The notes under the pieces were generated by a model. That model saw only the letters and a program-made list of their open reading frames with translations. It did not search any database and had not been told where the DNA came from. A program made the position numbers and the translations under genes. Below, in pieces: positions 1-5,692 of a stretch of DNA of 13,735 bases; the stretch's first letter is position 1; the number at the start of each line of letters is the position of its first letter. Source of the stretch: JAQBDA01 sp041301185 (lineage in GTDB: Bacteria; Chloroflexota; Anaerolineae; Anaerolineales; UBA4823); the NCBI GenBank assembly GCA_041301185.1, contig JBFYSV010000048.1:1-13735 (forward strand), given 5' to 3'.

Positions 1-439
<439 letters not shown>

Positions 440-740
440 AACTTTTTCACATCATCAAGATGTGTTAAGGTCACGGATTTAACTGGTTTTGACAAAGCTT
501 GCTATCTATCACTCTTCAGTTGTTAAGGTCCTTCCAATCGAGCGGGCTGGATTTTACCAGCATCACTCGCGCCTGTCAAGGCCCGGCTGGCTAGAGACGC
601 AATTGCCGATGCCCATTTACTTCCCGACATCGGCACGTCAGACCAACAAACATTCCGTTCTGGTCTCTGACGCAGAGGCGTCTTTTCGGTTGTCAGCGAT
701 CTTCCCCTCACGGGGCGAGATCTAAACTTGTTGTTTAGCG
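440..740 (-). promoter_or_regulatory. Structured leader of the 16S rRNA transcript
   Basis: About 300 nt separate the nearer rRNA promoter from mature 16S; I see no credible gene here. It holds hairpins: a 6-bp stem CTAAAC/GTTTAG (722-738) right at the predicted transcript 5' end; 698-722 (GATCT/AGATC plus CCCC/GGGG); 636-672 (CGTCAG/CTGACG plus ACCA/TGGT with a 2-nt bulge); and a competing small stem GACGC/GCGTC (669-682) that shares bases with it. Such leaders carry antitermination and processing signals for pre-16S rRNA. The hairpins are seen directly; their role is inferred. Confidence 0.6.
463..530 (-). repeat. Two identical boxA-like 10-mers in the rRNA leader
   Basis: The 10-mer GACCTTAACA (minus strand) occurs at 463-472 and again at 521-530, 58 bp apart. 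Its 3' part resembles boxA of rRNA antitermination (E. coli TGCTCTTTAACA), the NusB/NusE binding site, and the location just upstream of 16S is right. The duplication is seen directly; the boxA assignment is inferred from position and partial similarity. Confidence 0.45.
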
Positions 741-746
741 CACTTA

Positions 747-774
747 ATTATACGCAAACTAACAGTTTTGTCAA
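747..774 (-). promoter_or_regulatory. rRNA promoter, proximal (perfect sigma-70 hexamers)
   Basis: On the minus strand TTGACA (774-769) and TATAAT (752-747) are separated by 16 bp, both perfect matches to the housekeeping consensus. Upstream of the -35 is an A-rich stretch (AATAAAAAAGAAG, about 785-797) like an UP element. Transcription would start near 740 and run into the 16S leader. It shares the sequence CGTATAAT with the distal promoter. Confidence 0.85.
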
Positions 775-855
775 GTAGACTCTCTTCTTTTTTATTCTCG
801 TCTGCTTCCAGCCTGTTTTGGATCATTTTTAACGTTCGTTTCTTAGAGCCCGTTG

Positions 856-883
856 ATTATACGCCAAACTCTCGCCTTGTCAA
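856..883 (-). promoter_or_regulatory. rRNA promoter, distal (perfect sigma-70 hexamers)
   Basis: On the minus strand TTGACA (883-878), a 16-bp spacer and TATAAT (861-856) precede a predicted start near 849. Hexamers, spacer length and the bases before the -10 (AGTTTGGCGTATAAT versus AGTTTGCGTATAAT) nearly copy the proximal promoter 109 bp downstream. Tandem promoters are typical of rRNA operons. The discriminator is GC-rich (CAACGGGC), a feature associated with stringent control, which is inference here. Confidence 0.85.
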
Positions 884-890
884 TGGCTTT

Positions 891-910
891 TTGGTGATGA
901 TTTTCACCAA
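891..910. repeat. Inverted repeat between recR and the distal rRNA promoter
   Basis: TTGGTGA (891-897) and TCACCAA (904-910) form a perfect 7-bp stem with a 6-nt loop. It begins 8 bp upstream of the distal -35 and 29 bp after the recR stop. It could end recR transcription, although no U-run follows on the minus strand, or act as an operator for the rRNA promoter. Neither role can be decided from sequence. Confidence 0.4.
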
Positions 911-938
911 TTCTCTATTTCATCTCAATCGCACAACC

Positions 939-1544
939 TCAATCCATCTCCTGTCGACCAGTCAGGGCGCGCAGCAAGGTGTTCGGGTCGGCATATTCCA
1001 GATCACCGCCCATCGGCAAACCGCGCGCCAGCCGCGTCACCCGCACGCCCAGGGGATGGATCTGTTGTTGCAGGTACATCGCAGTGGCATCCCCTTCCAG
1101 GCTGGGATTGGTCGCCAGAACGACCTCTTCCACCCCGCCTGCCCGGATGCGCTCGATCAGCTCTCTGATCTTGAGATCGTCCGGGCCAACTCCTTCGATC
1201 GGAGAGAGGACACCATGCAGCACATGATAGCGCCCTTGAAAGCCGGTTGTCCGTTCCAGCGCCAGCACATCCAACGGTTCTTCAACCACACATAATAGGC
1301 TCCCGCTGCGCTCGGCGCTGGTGCAGATCTCGCACTCAACGCGCCCGGCAGTCGTAATGTTGAAACAAGTCTGGCAATAACCGGTGCTGGTTTTAAGGGC
1401 GTGCAGCGCTTCTGCCAGATCCCGGCTGATGTCTTCCGGCGCTCGCAGCAAATAAAATGCCAACCGGGAAGCAGTCTTCGGGCCTACCCCGGGTAGTCGG
1501 GAGAGTGCAGTGATCAGGTTTTGGATCGGCTCCGGAAGGATCAT
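939..1544 (-). CDS. recR: Recombination mediator protein RecR
   Basis: This 201-residue protein has the full RecR layout. A helix-hairpin-helix segment is at about residues 10-30 (SRLPGVGPKTASRLAFYLL). A four-cysteine zinc finger follows (C57, C60, C71, C74), then a Toprim domain beginning at LLCVVEEPLDVLALE (about 83-97) with the NPSLEGDATAMYL motif at 146-158 and GLPMGGDLEYAD near the end. The length matches the family, about 200 residues. With RecO and RecF, RecR loads RecA onto gapped DNA in the cytoplasm. It is the last gene of the dnaX-ybaB-recR cluster, 69 bp after ybaB, an order conserved in many bacteria. The Shine-Dalgarno is weak (AGGGATAGGT before the ATG). The rRNA promoters begin about 55 bp downstream. 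Confidence 0.97.
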   Translation of the reverse strand: MILPEPIQNLITALSRLPGVGPKTASRLAFYLLRAPEDISRDLAEALHALKTSTGYCQTCFNITTAGRVECEICTSAERSGSLLCVVEEPLDVLALERTTGFQGRYHVLHGVLSPIEGVGPDDLKIRELIERIRAGGVEEVVLATNPSLEGDATAMYLQQQIHPLGVRVTRLARGLPMGGDLEYADPNTLLRALTGRQEMD

Positions 1545-1565
1545 ACCTATCCCTGTTCTCGATCA

Positions 1566-1615
1566 AAAGCTGGAATGCATCTTAATCGGATGCATCACAA
1601 GCTCTACCCAGCTTT
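1566..1615 (-). other. Nested hairpin between ybaB and recR
   Basis: AAAGCTGG (1566-1573) pairs perfectly with CCAGCTTT (1608-1615), enclosing an inner stem ATGCATC/GATGCAT with a 7-nt loop. The outer stem overlaps the ybaB stop codon (1614-1616). There is no U-run, so it does not look like an intrinsic terminator. It may be an RNA processing or stability element that separates ybaB and recR expression. The pairing is seen; the role is inferred. Confidence 0.4.
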
Positions 1616-1940
1616 AGAACGGGAGCCCTCCCGCCAGCGGACCCAACCGCTCGGCTGCCAGCTCGCGAGATTTCTCCAGAGCGCTGTTGAAAGCAGCCAA
1701 AAGCAAGTCTTGCAGCATCTCAACGTCTCCCTCTTCCAGGAGAGCGGCGTCAATTTGCACTGCCCGGCACTGCTGATCACCCGTGACGGTGATCGTCACC
1801 GCCCCGCCGCCCGCTGAGGCAGATATAGTCTCCTCCGCAAGCTTGGCCTGGGCAATCTCGAGCTGTTCCTGCAGTTTCTGCAATTGCTGCATCATTCCCA
1901 TTTGGTTAGGCATTTTCGGGCCTTTGAATCCTTTAGCCAT
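1614..1940 (-). CDS. ybaB: Nucleoid-associated protein, YbaB/EbfC family
   Basis: At 108 residues this matches the YbaB/EbfC family. The N-terminus is rich in Met and Gln (MPNQMGMMQQLQKLQEQLEI), forming the coiled-coil helix of the family. The conserved central segment has small residues and beta strands (ASAGGGAVTITVTGD, about 42-55), and a second helix follows (LQDLLLAAFNSALEKSRELAAE). Family members are dimeric DNA-binding proteins that coat the nucleoid. The position between dnaX and recR, with 49 and 69 bp spacing, is the classical arrangement. A clear Shine-Dalgarno, GGAGGAAG, sits a few bases before the ATG at 1940. Confidence 0.95.
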   Translation of the reverse strand: MAKGFKGPKMPNQMGMMQQLQKLQEQLEIAQAKLAEETISASAGGGAVTITVTGDQQCRAVQIDAALLEEGDVEMLQDLLLAAFNSALEKSRELAAERLGPLAGGLPF

Positions 1941-1989
1941 TCACTTCCTCCATACCTTTCATTTCACGATAAAACAGGCTGAAGCCAGT

Positions 1990-3561
1990 TCATTGAATAT
2001 CTACAATTTCACCGCCAAGATCGCGCAGCGCAGACGCTACCATGCCCTCTCCATCGATATCCGGTGGCAACCCGCCGCCCTTACCGCCGGAAACCACGCA
2101 GCGAAATTGCACCTCGCTACTTACCACCTGCTTGATCGCATCCTGGACGGCTACTATATTTTCGCTTTTCTCCATCTTTGATTTCAAAACTTCGGACAGG
2201 CCGAAATATAACACACCGTCCTTCATCCCCAACAGCCTGCCAGACCTGAGCAAAGCCGCGGTATTTGGACTATACCGGTTGACCGACGCCAGGATCTGCC
2301 GCCAGTTCTCGTTGATCAGCTTGAGGAGATCGCCGCCATCCCCCTCCGTGCCGGATGCTTCGCTGGCAGGCGGTTCCGCAGGGAGGCTTTTTTTTGCCTG
2401 CTCGACCGGCGGCGTTCCCCTGGCGGACTTCGCCCTGGTGGAGGGAGTATCCATCTTGGCGGGGGCTGCGCTTTCCGCATCCTGGCTGGTCGAAAACGCT
2501 TCGATAAAGGCTAATTCCAGTGGCAGGCTGGGCTGCCAGGCGCTGCGAGAATCGCTGGCTGCCTGGTTAAAAACCCGGATCATACGTACCAGGTGTGCGG
2601 TCTCGATGCGTTGGGCATGGCTTGCCATCAAGGCGCGCACATCAGCGGTCGCATCCACCTGGTCGGCGCTGCCCATCCGCACCAGCAGCAGGTTGCGTAA
2701 ATAATCGACAATCTGTCTGGCGAACTGCCGCGGATCACTGCCTGCATCCAGAGCCTGGTGCAATTGATCCAACCCCCGGGCGGTATCTTCAGCCAGGATG
2801 GACTCTACGATTTCGATTACTGCCTGGTTGGTGGCGGTACCCAGCACATTCTGTGCCAGCTCCAGGGTGATCACCTTACCTGAGGAAGCAAGCTGGTCAA
2901 GCAGGGAGATCGCATCCCGCAGGGAGCCGGTCGCCTGGCGGGCGACCATGCCCAGCGCCTCCGCTTCCACTTGCAGACCCTCGCTATCTGCCATTGCCTT
3001 CAGGTGAGCTACCATATCCTTCACCGGTATGCGCCTGAATTCGTGCTGCTGGCAGCGCGAGAGAACTGTCGCCGGAATCTTGTGGATTTCAGTCGTCGCC
3101 AGAATAAAGATAGCATGGCTGGGCGGCTCTTCCAGCGTTTTAAGCAACGCATTGAAAGCAGCTGTTGAAAGCATATGCACTTCATCGATAATGTAGACTT
3201 TGTATCGACCCTGGTTGGGAGAGAAATTGATCTTATCCCGCAGGTCGCGCACATCTTCCACGCTGGTATTGGAAGCCGCGTCGATCTCGATCAAATCCAG
3301 GAACCTGCCCTGGTTCACCGCCCGGCAAGGGTCGCACTGATCGCACGGTCGCTGCGAAAGATCAGCTTCCAGGCAATTGACAGCCTTCGCCAGCAAGCGA
3401 GCGGTTGTGGTTTTGCCGGTGCCGCGCGGACCTGCAAACAGATAGGCGTGTGCCACGCGCTCAGCTGCCACTGCGTTGCGCAGCGTTTGCACGATGTGCT
3501 GCTGTCCGATTACCTGGTCCCACCGTTGGGGACGCCATCTTCGATATAGTGCTTGTGACAT
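1990..3561 (-). CDS. dnaX: DNA polymerase III subunit gamma/tau (clamp loader ATPase)
   Basis: This 523-residue protein begins MSQALYRRWRPQRWDQVIGQ, the DnaX signature. It carries Walker A GPRGTGKT (44-51), zinc-module cysteines C63, C73, C76 and C79, Walker B IIDEVHM (124-130), sensor 1 ATT (155-157), the SRC arginine-finger motif (168-170) and sensor 2 GSLRD (about 212-216). Domain III runs to about 355. A low-complexity Ala/Pro/Ser/Glu linker covers about 357-408, followed by a tau-type C-terminal domain. The protein is the motor of the clamp loader and links it to the replicative polymerase. It lies 19 bp after the DUF1992 gene, with no obvious Shine-Dalgarno, so translation may be coupled to the preceding gene. 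A run of eight A bases in the linker could yield a short gamma form. Confidence 0.97.
   Translation of the reverse strand: MSQALYRRWRPQRWDQVIGQQHIVQTLRNAVAAERVAHAYLFAGPRGTGKTTTARLLAKAVNCLEADLSQRPCDQCDPCRAVNQGRFLDLIEIDAASNTSVEDVRDLRDKINFSPNQGRYKVYIIDEVHMLSTAAFNALLKTLEEPPSHAIFILATTEIHKIPATVLSRCQQHEFRRIPVKDMVAHLKAMADSEGLQVEAEALGMVARQATGSLRDAISLLDQLASSGKVITLELAQNVLGTATNQAVIEIVESILAEDTARGLDQLHQALDAGSDPRQFARQIVDYLRNLLLVRMGSADQVDATADVRALMASHAQRIETAHLVRMIRVFNQAASDSRSAWQPSLPLELAFIEAFSTSQDAESAAPAKMDTPSTRAKSARGTPPVEQAKKSLPAEPPASEASGTEGDGGDLLKLINENWRQILASVNRYSPNTAALLRSGRLLGMKDGVLYFGLSEVLKSKMEKSENIVAVQDAIKQVVSSEVQFRCVVSGGKGGGLPPDIDGEGMVASALRDLGGEIVDIQ
2388..2395 (-). promoter_or_regulatory. Possible slippage or frameshift site in dnaX (A8 run)
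   Basis: On the coding strand codons 389-392 read GCA AAA AAA AGC, giving eight A in a row in the linker between clamp-loader core and tau domain. A -1 shift leads to a TAG at 2270-2272 and a product of about 430 residues. A +1 shift leads to a TGA at 2316-2318 and about 414 residues. E. coli dnaX makes its 431-residue gamma by -1 frameshifting at A AAA AAG, and Thermus dnaX uses transcriptional slippage on A9. Short flanking arms (GCAGG/CCTGC) could place the run in a loop. Use of the site is inferred. Confidence 0.55.
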
Positions 3562-3580
3562 AATCTACAGGAAAACGAAA

Positions 3581-4048
3581 CTAAATGGGCTCAGTGCCCG
3601 ATAGTGTATCAGAAGGGCGCGTGGCGGTCAATTGCAACTCGGCTTGTGCGTTGACCGGGCGCAGGTGAAACTGCTCAGATGGAGCTTCCAGGTTGTAAGC
3701 CAGGATTTTCTTATTTATCGCCTCCACTGCCCGGTAGAAGTCTGCCACCGCCCTCTGCCATTCAGCATCTTTATCCACGGTTGAGTTTCCCTGAGAGACA
3801 TCCGCCTCTTGCCATGCTTTTGCTCTCTGTAAAGCTGCCCGGGCTGCCTCCAGCTCATTTTCGATCTCCCGCCGGCGCTCGATCCACGGCAGGGTGAAAC
3901 CACTGCTGCGGAGTATGTGGTGCGCCAGGCGCCATTCGGGATTCTCGTATGGGTTATCATCTAATTGAAGAGGCTTTCCTTCACCGGGTAAATCTTTAAA
4001 TTTCCCTTCTTCAATCGCTCGGCGAATGCTCTCTTCGATATCGGTCAT
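3581..4048 (-). CDS. DUF1992 (DnaJ-like subfamily C member 28 type) protein
   Basis: The first half (MTDIEESIRRAIEEGKFKDLPGEGKPLQLDDNPYE..., split here for brevity) matches the DUF1992 domain: an N-terminal amphipathic helix, then the motif F-x-D-L-P-G-x-G-K-P-L at 17-27, then the NPEWRLAHHILRSSGFTLPWIERR segment (36-59). The rest (about 60-120) is a charged, probably coiled-coil region. The domain is found in bacteria and in eukaryotic DNAJC28, but no biochemical role is settled and no J domain is present here. Length is 155 residues. It starts 6 bp after the LysM/LTD gene and ends 19 bp before dnaX, so it should be co-transcribed with dnaX. The Shine-Dalgarno is weak (AGGTAACC). Confidence 0.88.
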   Translation of the reverse strand: MTDIEESIRRAIEEGKFKDLPGEGKPLQLDDNPYENPEWRLAHHILRSSGFTLPWIERRREIENELEAARAALQRAKAWQEADVSQGNSTVDKDAEWQRAVADFYRAVEAINKKILAYNLEAPSEQFHLRPVNAQAELQLTATRPSDTLSGTEPI

Positions 4049-4054
4049 GGTTAC

Positions 4055-4840
4055 CTATGGCACAATGTACGTGGCACGCTCTTCGCCTTGGGCATCCAGC
4101 AATGTCACCTGTTCTCCCTGCGACCAGACAGGACTTTGCAGACCCCAATACAGATCCACAACCGTGGGTGAGCCGGAGGTGCTCCAAACGTTCACCGCGC
4201 CGCCTTCATACAACTGGAGCTGGGGGAACGTGAACACGTTATTATTCTGGTCGCGCAGCTGCCATCCCGCCAGGTTTAGCTCGCCAAAACCACTCCGTGT
4301 CAAGAAGACTCGTTCTGTCGCCAGGTCGCCGGCACCAATCACGCTATTGATCACCACCCTCGCCTCAGGCAGGGGCTCTCCGGGGGAACCGGTGAACGAG
4401 GGGGGAAGCGTCCGAGTAGGAGTGGGCGTCAGGGTTGGTATTCTCTCGGGGGGGATGGGGATGTAGATCACCATGCCAACCGAAAGAGAGTTGGGATCGT
4501 TGATTTGGTTGACCCGCAACAGGTCATCGATCGAAACATCGAACTGCTCCGCGATGATACCCAGCGTATCGCCAAATTGAACCTGGTATTCTTCAACATT
4601 CTCGAGCAGATTTTCTGCCGGAGTGGGAGTCTGGGATGCCTGTACCAGCGCCAGGGGCGTTCCTGGTGTGCCAGAAGCTGCTGGCGAGGCAGACCGGGCT
4701 TGTGTCTCCGTCTCTGGCAGCAAGACGGGCTGTGCCGGGCTATTTCGCTGTTCCCACAAAGTCAGGACGATTAAAACGGTGCAAGCCGAAACAATCACAT
4801 TGATCATTAAGTAATACAACAGGCGTTTCCACTGGCTCAT
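4055..4840 (-). CDS. Membrane-anchored LysM and lamin-tail (LTD) domain protein
   Basis: The 261-residue protein has a short basic N-terminus and one transmembrane helix (about 9-28), which probably anchors it with the rest outside. A Ser/Thr/Pro/Ala linker follows (about 45-78). A LysM domain covers about 84-128 (YQVQFGDTLGIIAEQFDVSI at its start), and a second Pro/Thr linker (133-158) leads to a beta-rich domain (160-260). The segment GELNLAGWQLRDQNNNVFTF, the EGGAVNVW strand and the SPVWSQGEQVTLLDAQGEE ending match the lamin-tail domain fold of extracellular bacterial proteins. LysM binds GlcNAc-containing glycans; the LTD role is unknown. It heads the unit DUF1992-dnaX-ybaB-recR. The candidate Shine-Dalgarno is GGGGAG, 11 nt before the ATG. 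Confidence 0.88.
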   Translation of the reverse strand: MSQWKRLLYYLMINVIVSACTVLIVLTLWEQRNSPAQPVLLPETETQARSASPAASGTPGTPLALVQASQTPTPAENLLENVEEYQVQFGDTLGIIAEQFDVSIDDLLRVNQINDPNSLSVGMVIYIPIPPERIPTLTPTPTRTLPPSFTGSPGEPLPEARVVINSVIGAGDLATERVFLTRSGFGELNLAGWQLRDQNNNVFTFPQLQLYEGGAVNVWSTSGSPTVVDLYWGLQSPVWSQGEQVTLLDAQGEERATYIVP

Positions 4841-4860
4841 GGCTCTACGCTCCCCGGAAA

Positions 4861-4889
4861 ATCATAGCACATTCTGAGAAATGGCACAA
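4861..4889 (-). promoter_or_regulatory. Candidate promoter of the LysM/LTD-dnaX unit
   Basis: On the minus strand TTGTGC (4889-4884), a 17-bp spacer and TATGAT (4866-4861) would start transcription near 4854, about 14 nt before the ATG at 4840 and just including the GGGAG Shine-Dalgarno. The -10 matches 5 of 6; the -35 keeps only TTG. It is back to back with the promoter of the NYN gene. Confidence 0.4.
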
Positions 4890-4896
4890 TCCCGCA

Positions 4897-4925
4897 TTGA
4901 CGAATTGCAACCCAAGAAATAGAAT
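4897..4925 (+). promoter_or_regulatory. Promoter of the NYN-domain gene, predicting a leaderless mRNA
   Basis: TTGACG (4897-4902), a 17-bp spacer and TAGAAT (4920-4925) each match consensus at 5 of 6. Seven bases (GATCTAT) then precede an ATG at 4933, exactly where transcription should begin. The mRNA would therefore start at, or within a base or two of, its own start codon, with no Shine-Dalgarno. Confidence 0.65.
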
Positions 4926-4932
4926 GATCTAT

Positions 4933-5418
4933 ATGCCCTACCTGATCGATGGTCATAATCTCATCCCTAAAGTCCCTGGTTTGCGCCTGGGATCGGTCGA
5001 CGACGAGATGCAACTGGTCGTGCTGTTGCAAGAATTCTGCCGACTGAGCCGCAAACAGGTAAATGTGTACTTTGATCAGGCTGCCCCCGGGCAGAGTGGA
5101 AAACGCATATTCGGTACGGTCACGGCCTATTTTGTGCCCACCGGTCGCACTGCCGACCAGGCAATTAGCCAGCGGCTGCGCAAGCTTGGTCGCTCCGCTC
5201 GCAACTGGACGGTAGTCAGCTCTGACCAGAGTGTGCAGCTATCCGCTCGCCAGGCGGGCGCTCAGGTGTTGGCATCTGAGGCATTTACAAGACAATTAAG
5301 TGAAATCCTGACACAGGCAAGTACCGCCAGCCCTGAGAAAACCGAAAGCAGCCTAAGCCCAGAAGAGGTGGACGAGTGGCTGGCTCTGTTCCGCACCAGG
5401 CGGCGAGACCCACCCTGA
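4933..5418 (+). CDS. NYN-domain (YacP/PIN-like) ribonuclease
   Basis: The protein opens MPYLIDGHNLIPKVP, the first acidic motif of NYN/YacP nucleases (D6, N9). Further conserved acids are in YFDQ (D48), TADQAI (D75) and VVSSDQSVQ (D98), in family order. The NYN domain covers about 1-125, followed by a charged helix (SLSPEEVDEWLALFRTRR) near the C-terminus. Relatives (B. subtilis Rae1/YacP) are metal-dependent endoribonucleases acting in RNA decay, some on ribosomes. I chose the ATG at 4933 (161 residues) because it gives the usual family start and sits 7 nt after the -10 box. The upstream TTG (4897) and ATG (4924) lie inside the promoter. It is the only protein gene on this strand and is divergent from the dnaX unit. 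Confidence 0.85.
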   Translation: MPYLIDGHNLIPKVPGLRLGSVDDEMQLVVLLQEFCRLSRKQVNVYFDQAAPGQSGKRIFGTVTAYFVPTGRTADQAISQRLRKLGRSARNWTVVSSDQSVQLSARQAGAQVLASEAFTRQLSEILTQASTASPEKTESSLSPEEVDEWLALFRTRRRDPP

Positions 5419-5495
5419 TCATCGAATAGCACCCGTAATTACGATAATTAAGATGTTTCTAATCTTATTTTAATGCAAACTTTGTTATTCTCGGT

Positions 5496-5501
5496 TATAG
5501 T
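5496..5501 (+). promoter_or_regulatory. Candidate -10 box of the C-rich small RNA
   Basis: TATAGT matches the -10 consensus at 5 of 6 and lies in an AT-rich stretch (5440-5505) that contrasts with the GC-rich sequence after it. No good -35 is seen: at 17-bp spacing the hexamer is ATGCAA. Transcription would begin near 5508, just before the first stem. Confidence 0.35.
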
Positions 5502-5507
5502 TTAACC

Positions 5508-5654
5508 ACTGACACCTGCCCTCCCTTACTTATTGGTACAACAGGTGTCTATCCCCGGAAAACGGCACTCAGCACGTCCCCCCCGTGTTGGTGGCGCCCG
5601 GTGGACCTCCTTAGATTGCCGGGCGTGTCCCCCCCACGTCCGGTAATCTTTTTT
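5508..5654 (+). ncRNA. Candidate trans-acting small RNA with C-rich motifs
   Basis: No protein gene is credible between the NYN stop (5418) and the CAP-LysM stop (5693). A transcript of about 147 nt would contain: hairpin 1, GACACCTG/CAGGTGTC (5511-5549), with CCCTCCC in its loop; hairpin 2 (5566-5593), a 10-bp stem with one bulged base and loop TCCCCCC; a linker with GGACCTCCTTAG (5603-5614), which repeats the CCTCC core of the 16S anti-Shine-Dalgarno; and hairpin 3, a terminator with the same loop TCCCCCC. C-rich loops of this kind occur in small RNAs that pair with Shine-Dalgarno sequences, such as the Staphylococcus Rsa RNAs. I do not recognise it as 6S, SRP, tmRNA or RNase P RNA. Structure is seen; expression and function are inferred. 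Confidence 0.6.
5613..5654 (+). terminator. Intrinsic terminator of the small RNA
   Basis: Bases 5614-5627 pair with 5635-5648 over 14 consecutive positions, including two G-U pairs; the loop is TCCCCCC, and TTTTTT (5649-5654) follows. This is a classic Rho-independent terminator for plus-strand transcription. The nearest plus-strand gene ends at 5418, so an RNA ending here is either a separate small RNA or a long NYN 3' UTR. Confidence 0.85.
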
Positions 5655-5689
5655 AACTTCCCGGAAGCTTACAGCCTCCGGGAAGTTAA
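5653..5689. repeat. 13-bp perfect inverted repeat after the CAP-LysM gene
   Basis: TTAACTTCCCGGA (5653-5665) and TCCGGGAAGTTAA (5677-5689) form a perfect 13-bp stem with an 11-nt loop, beginning 3 bp after the minus-strand stop codon. For minus-strand RNA the bases after the stem are A-rich, not U-rich, so it is not a standard intrinsic terminator. It may work as a 3' barrier to exonucleases or as a U-less terminator. Confidence 0.55.
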
Positions 5690-5692
5690 TTA

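Noticed and set aside
489..494. TTGACA on the plus strand within the rRNA leader
   Set aside because: No suitable -10 at 16-18 bp and no gene in that direction; chance match.
768..1295. 175-codon open frame on the plus strand over the rRNA promoters and recR
   Set aside because: It overlaps recR in antisense and the tandem rRNA promoters, and has no recognisable domain.
2042..2704. 220-codon open frame on the plus strand inside dnaX
   Set aside because: It lies antisense to a gene with a full set of DnaX motifs, its product is Ser/Ala/Arg-rich with no recognisable domain, and it has no ribosome site.
5508..5654. Identity of the small RNA as 6S, SRP, tmRNA, RNase P RNA or a riboswitch
   Set aside because: No end-to-end 6S-like helix, no GGAAGCAGCC-type SRP loop, too short for tmRNA or RNase P, and no plus-strand gene downstream for a riboswitch to control.
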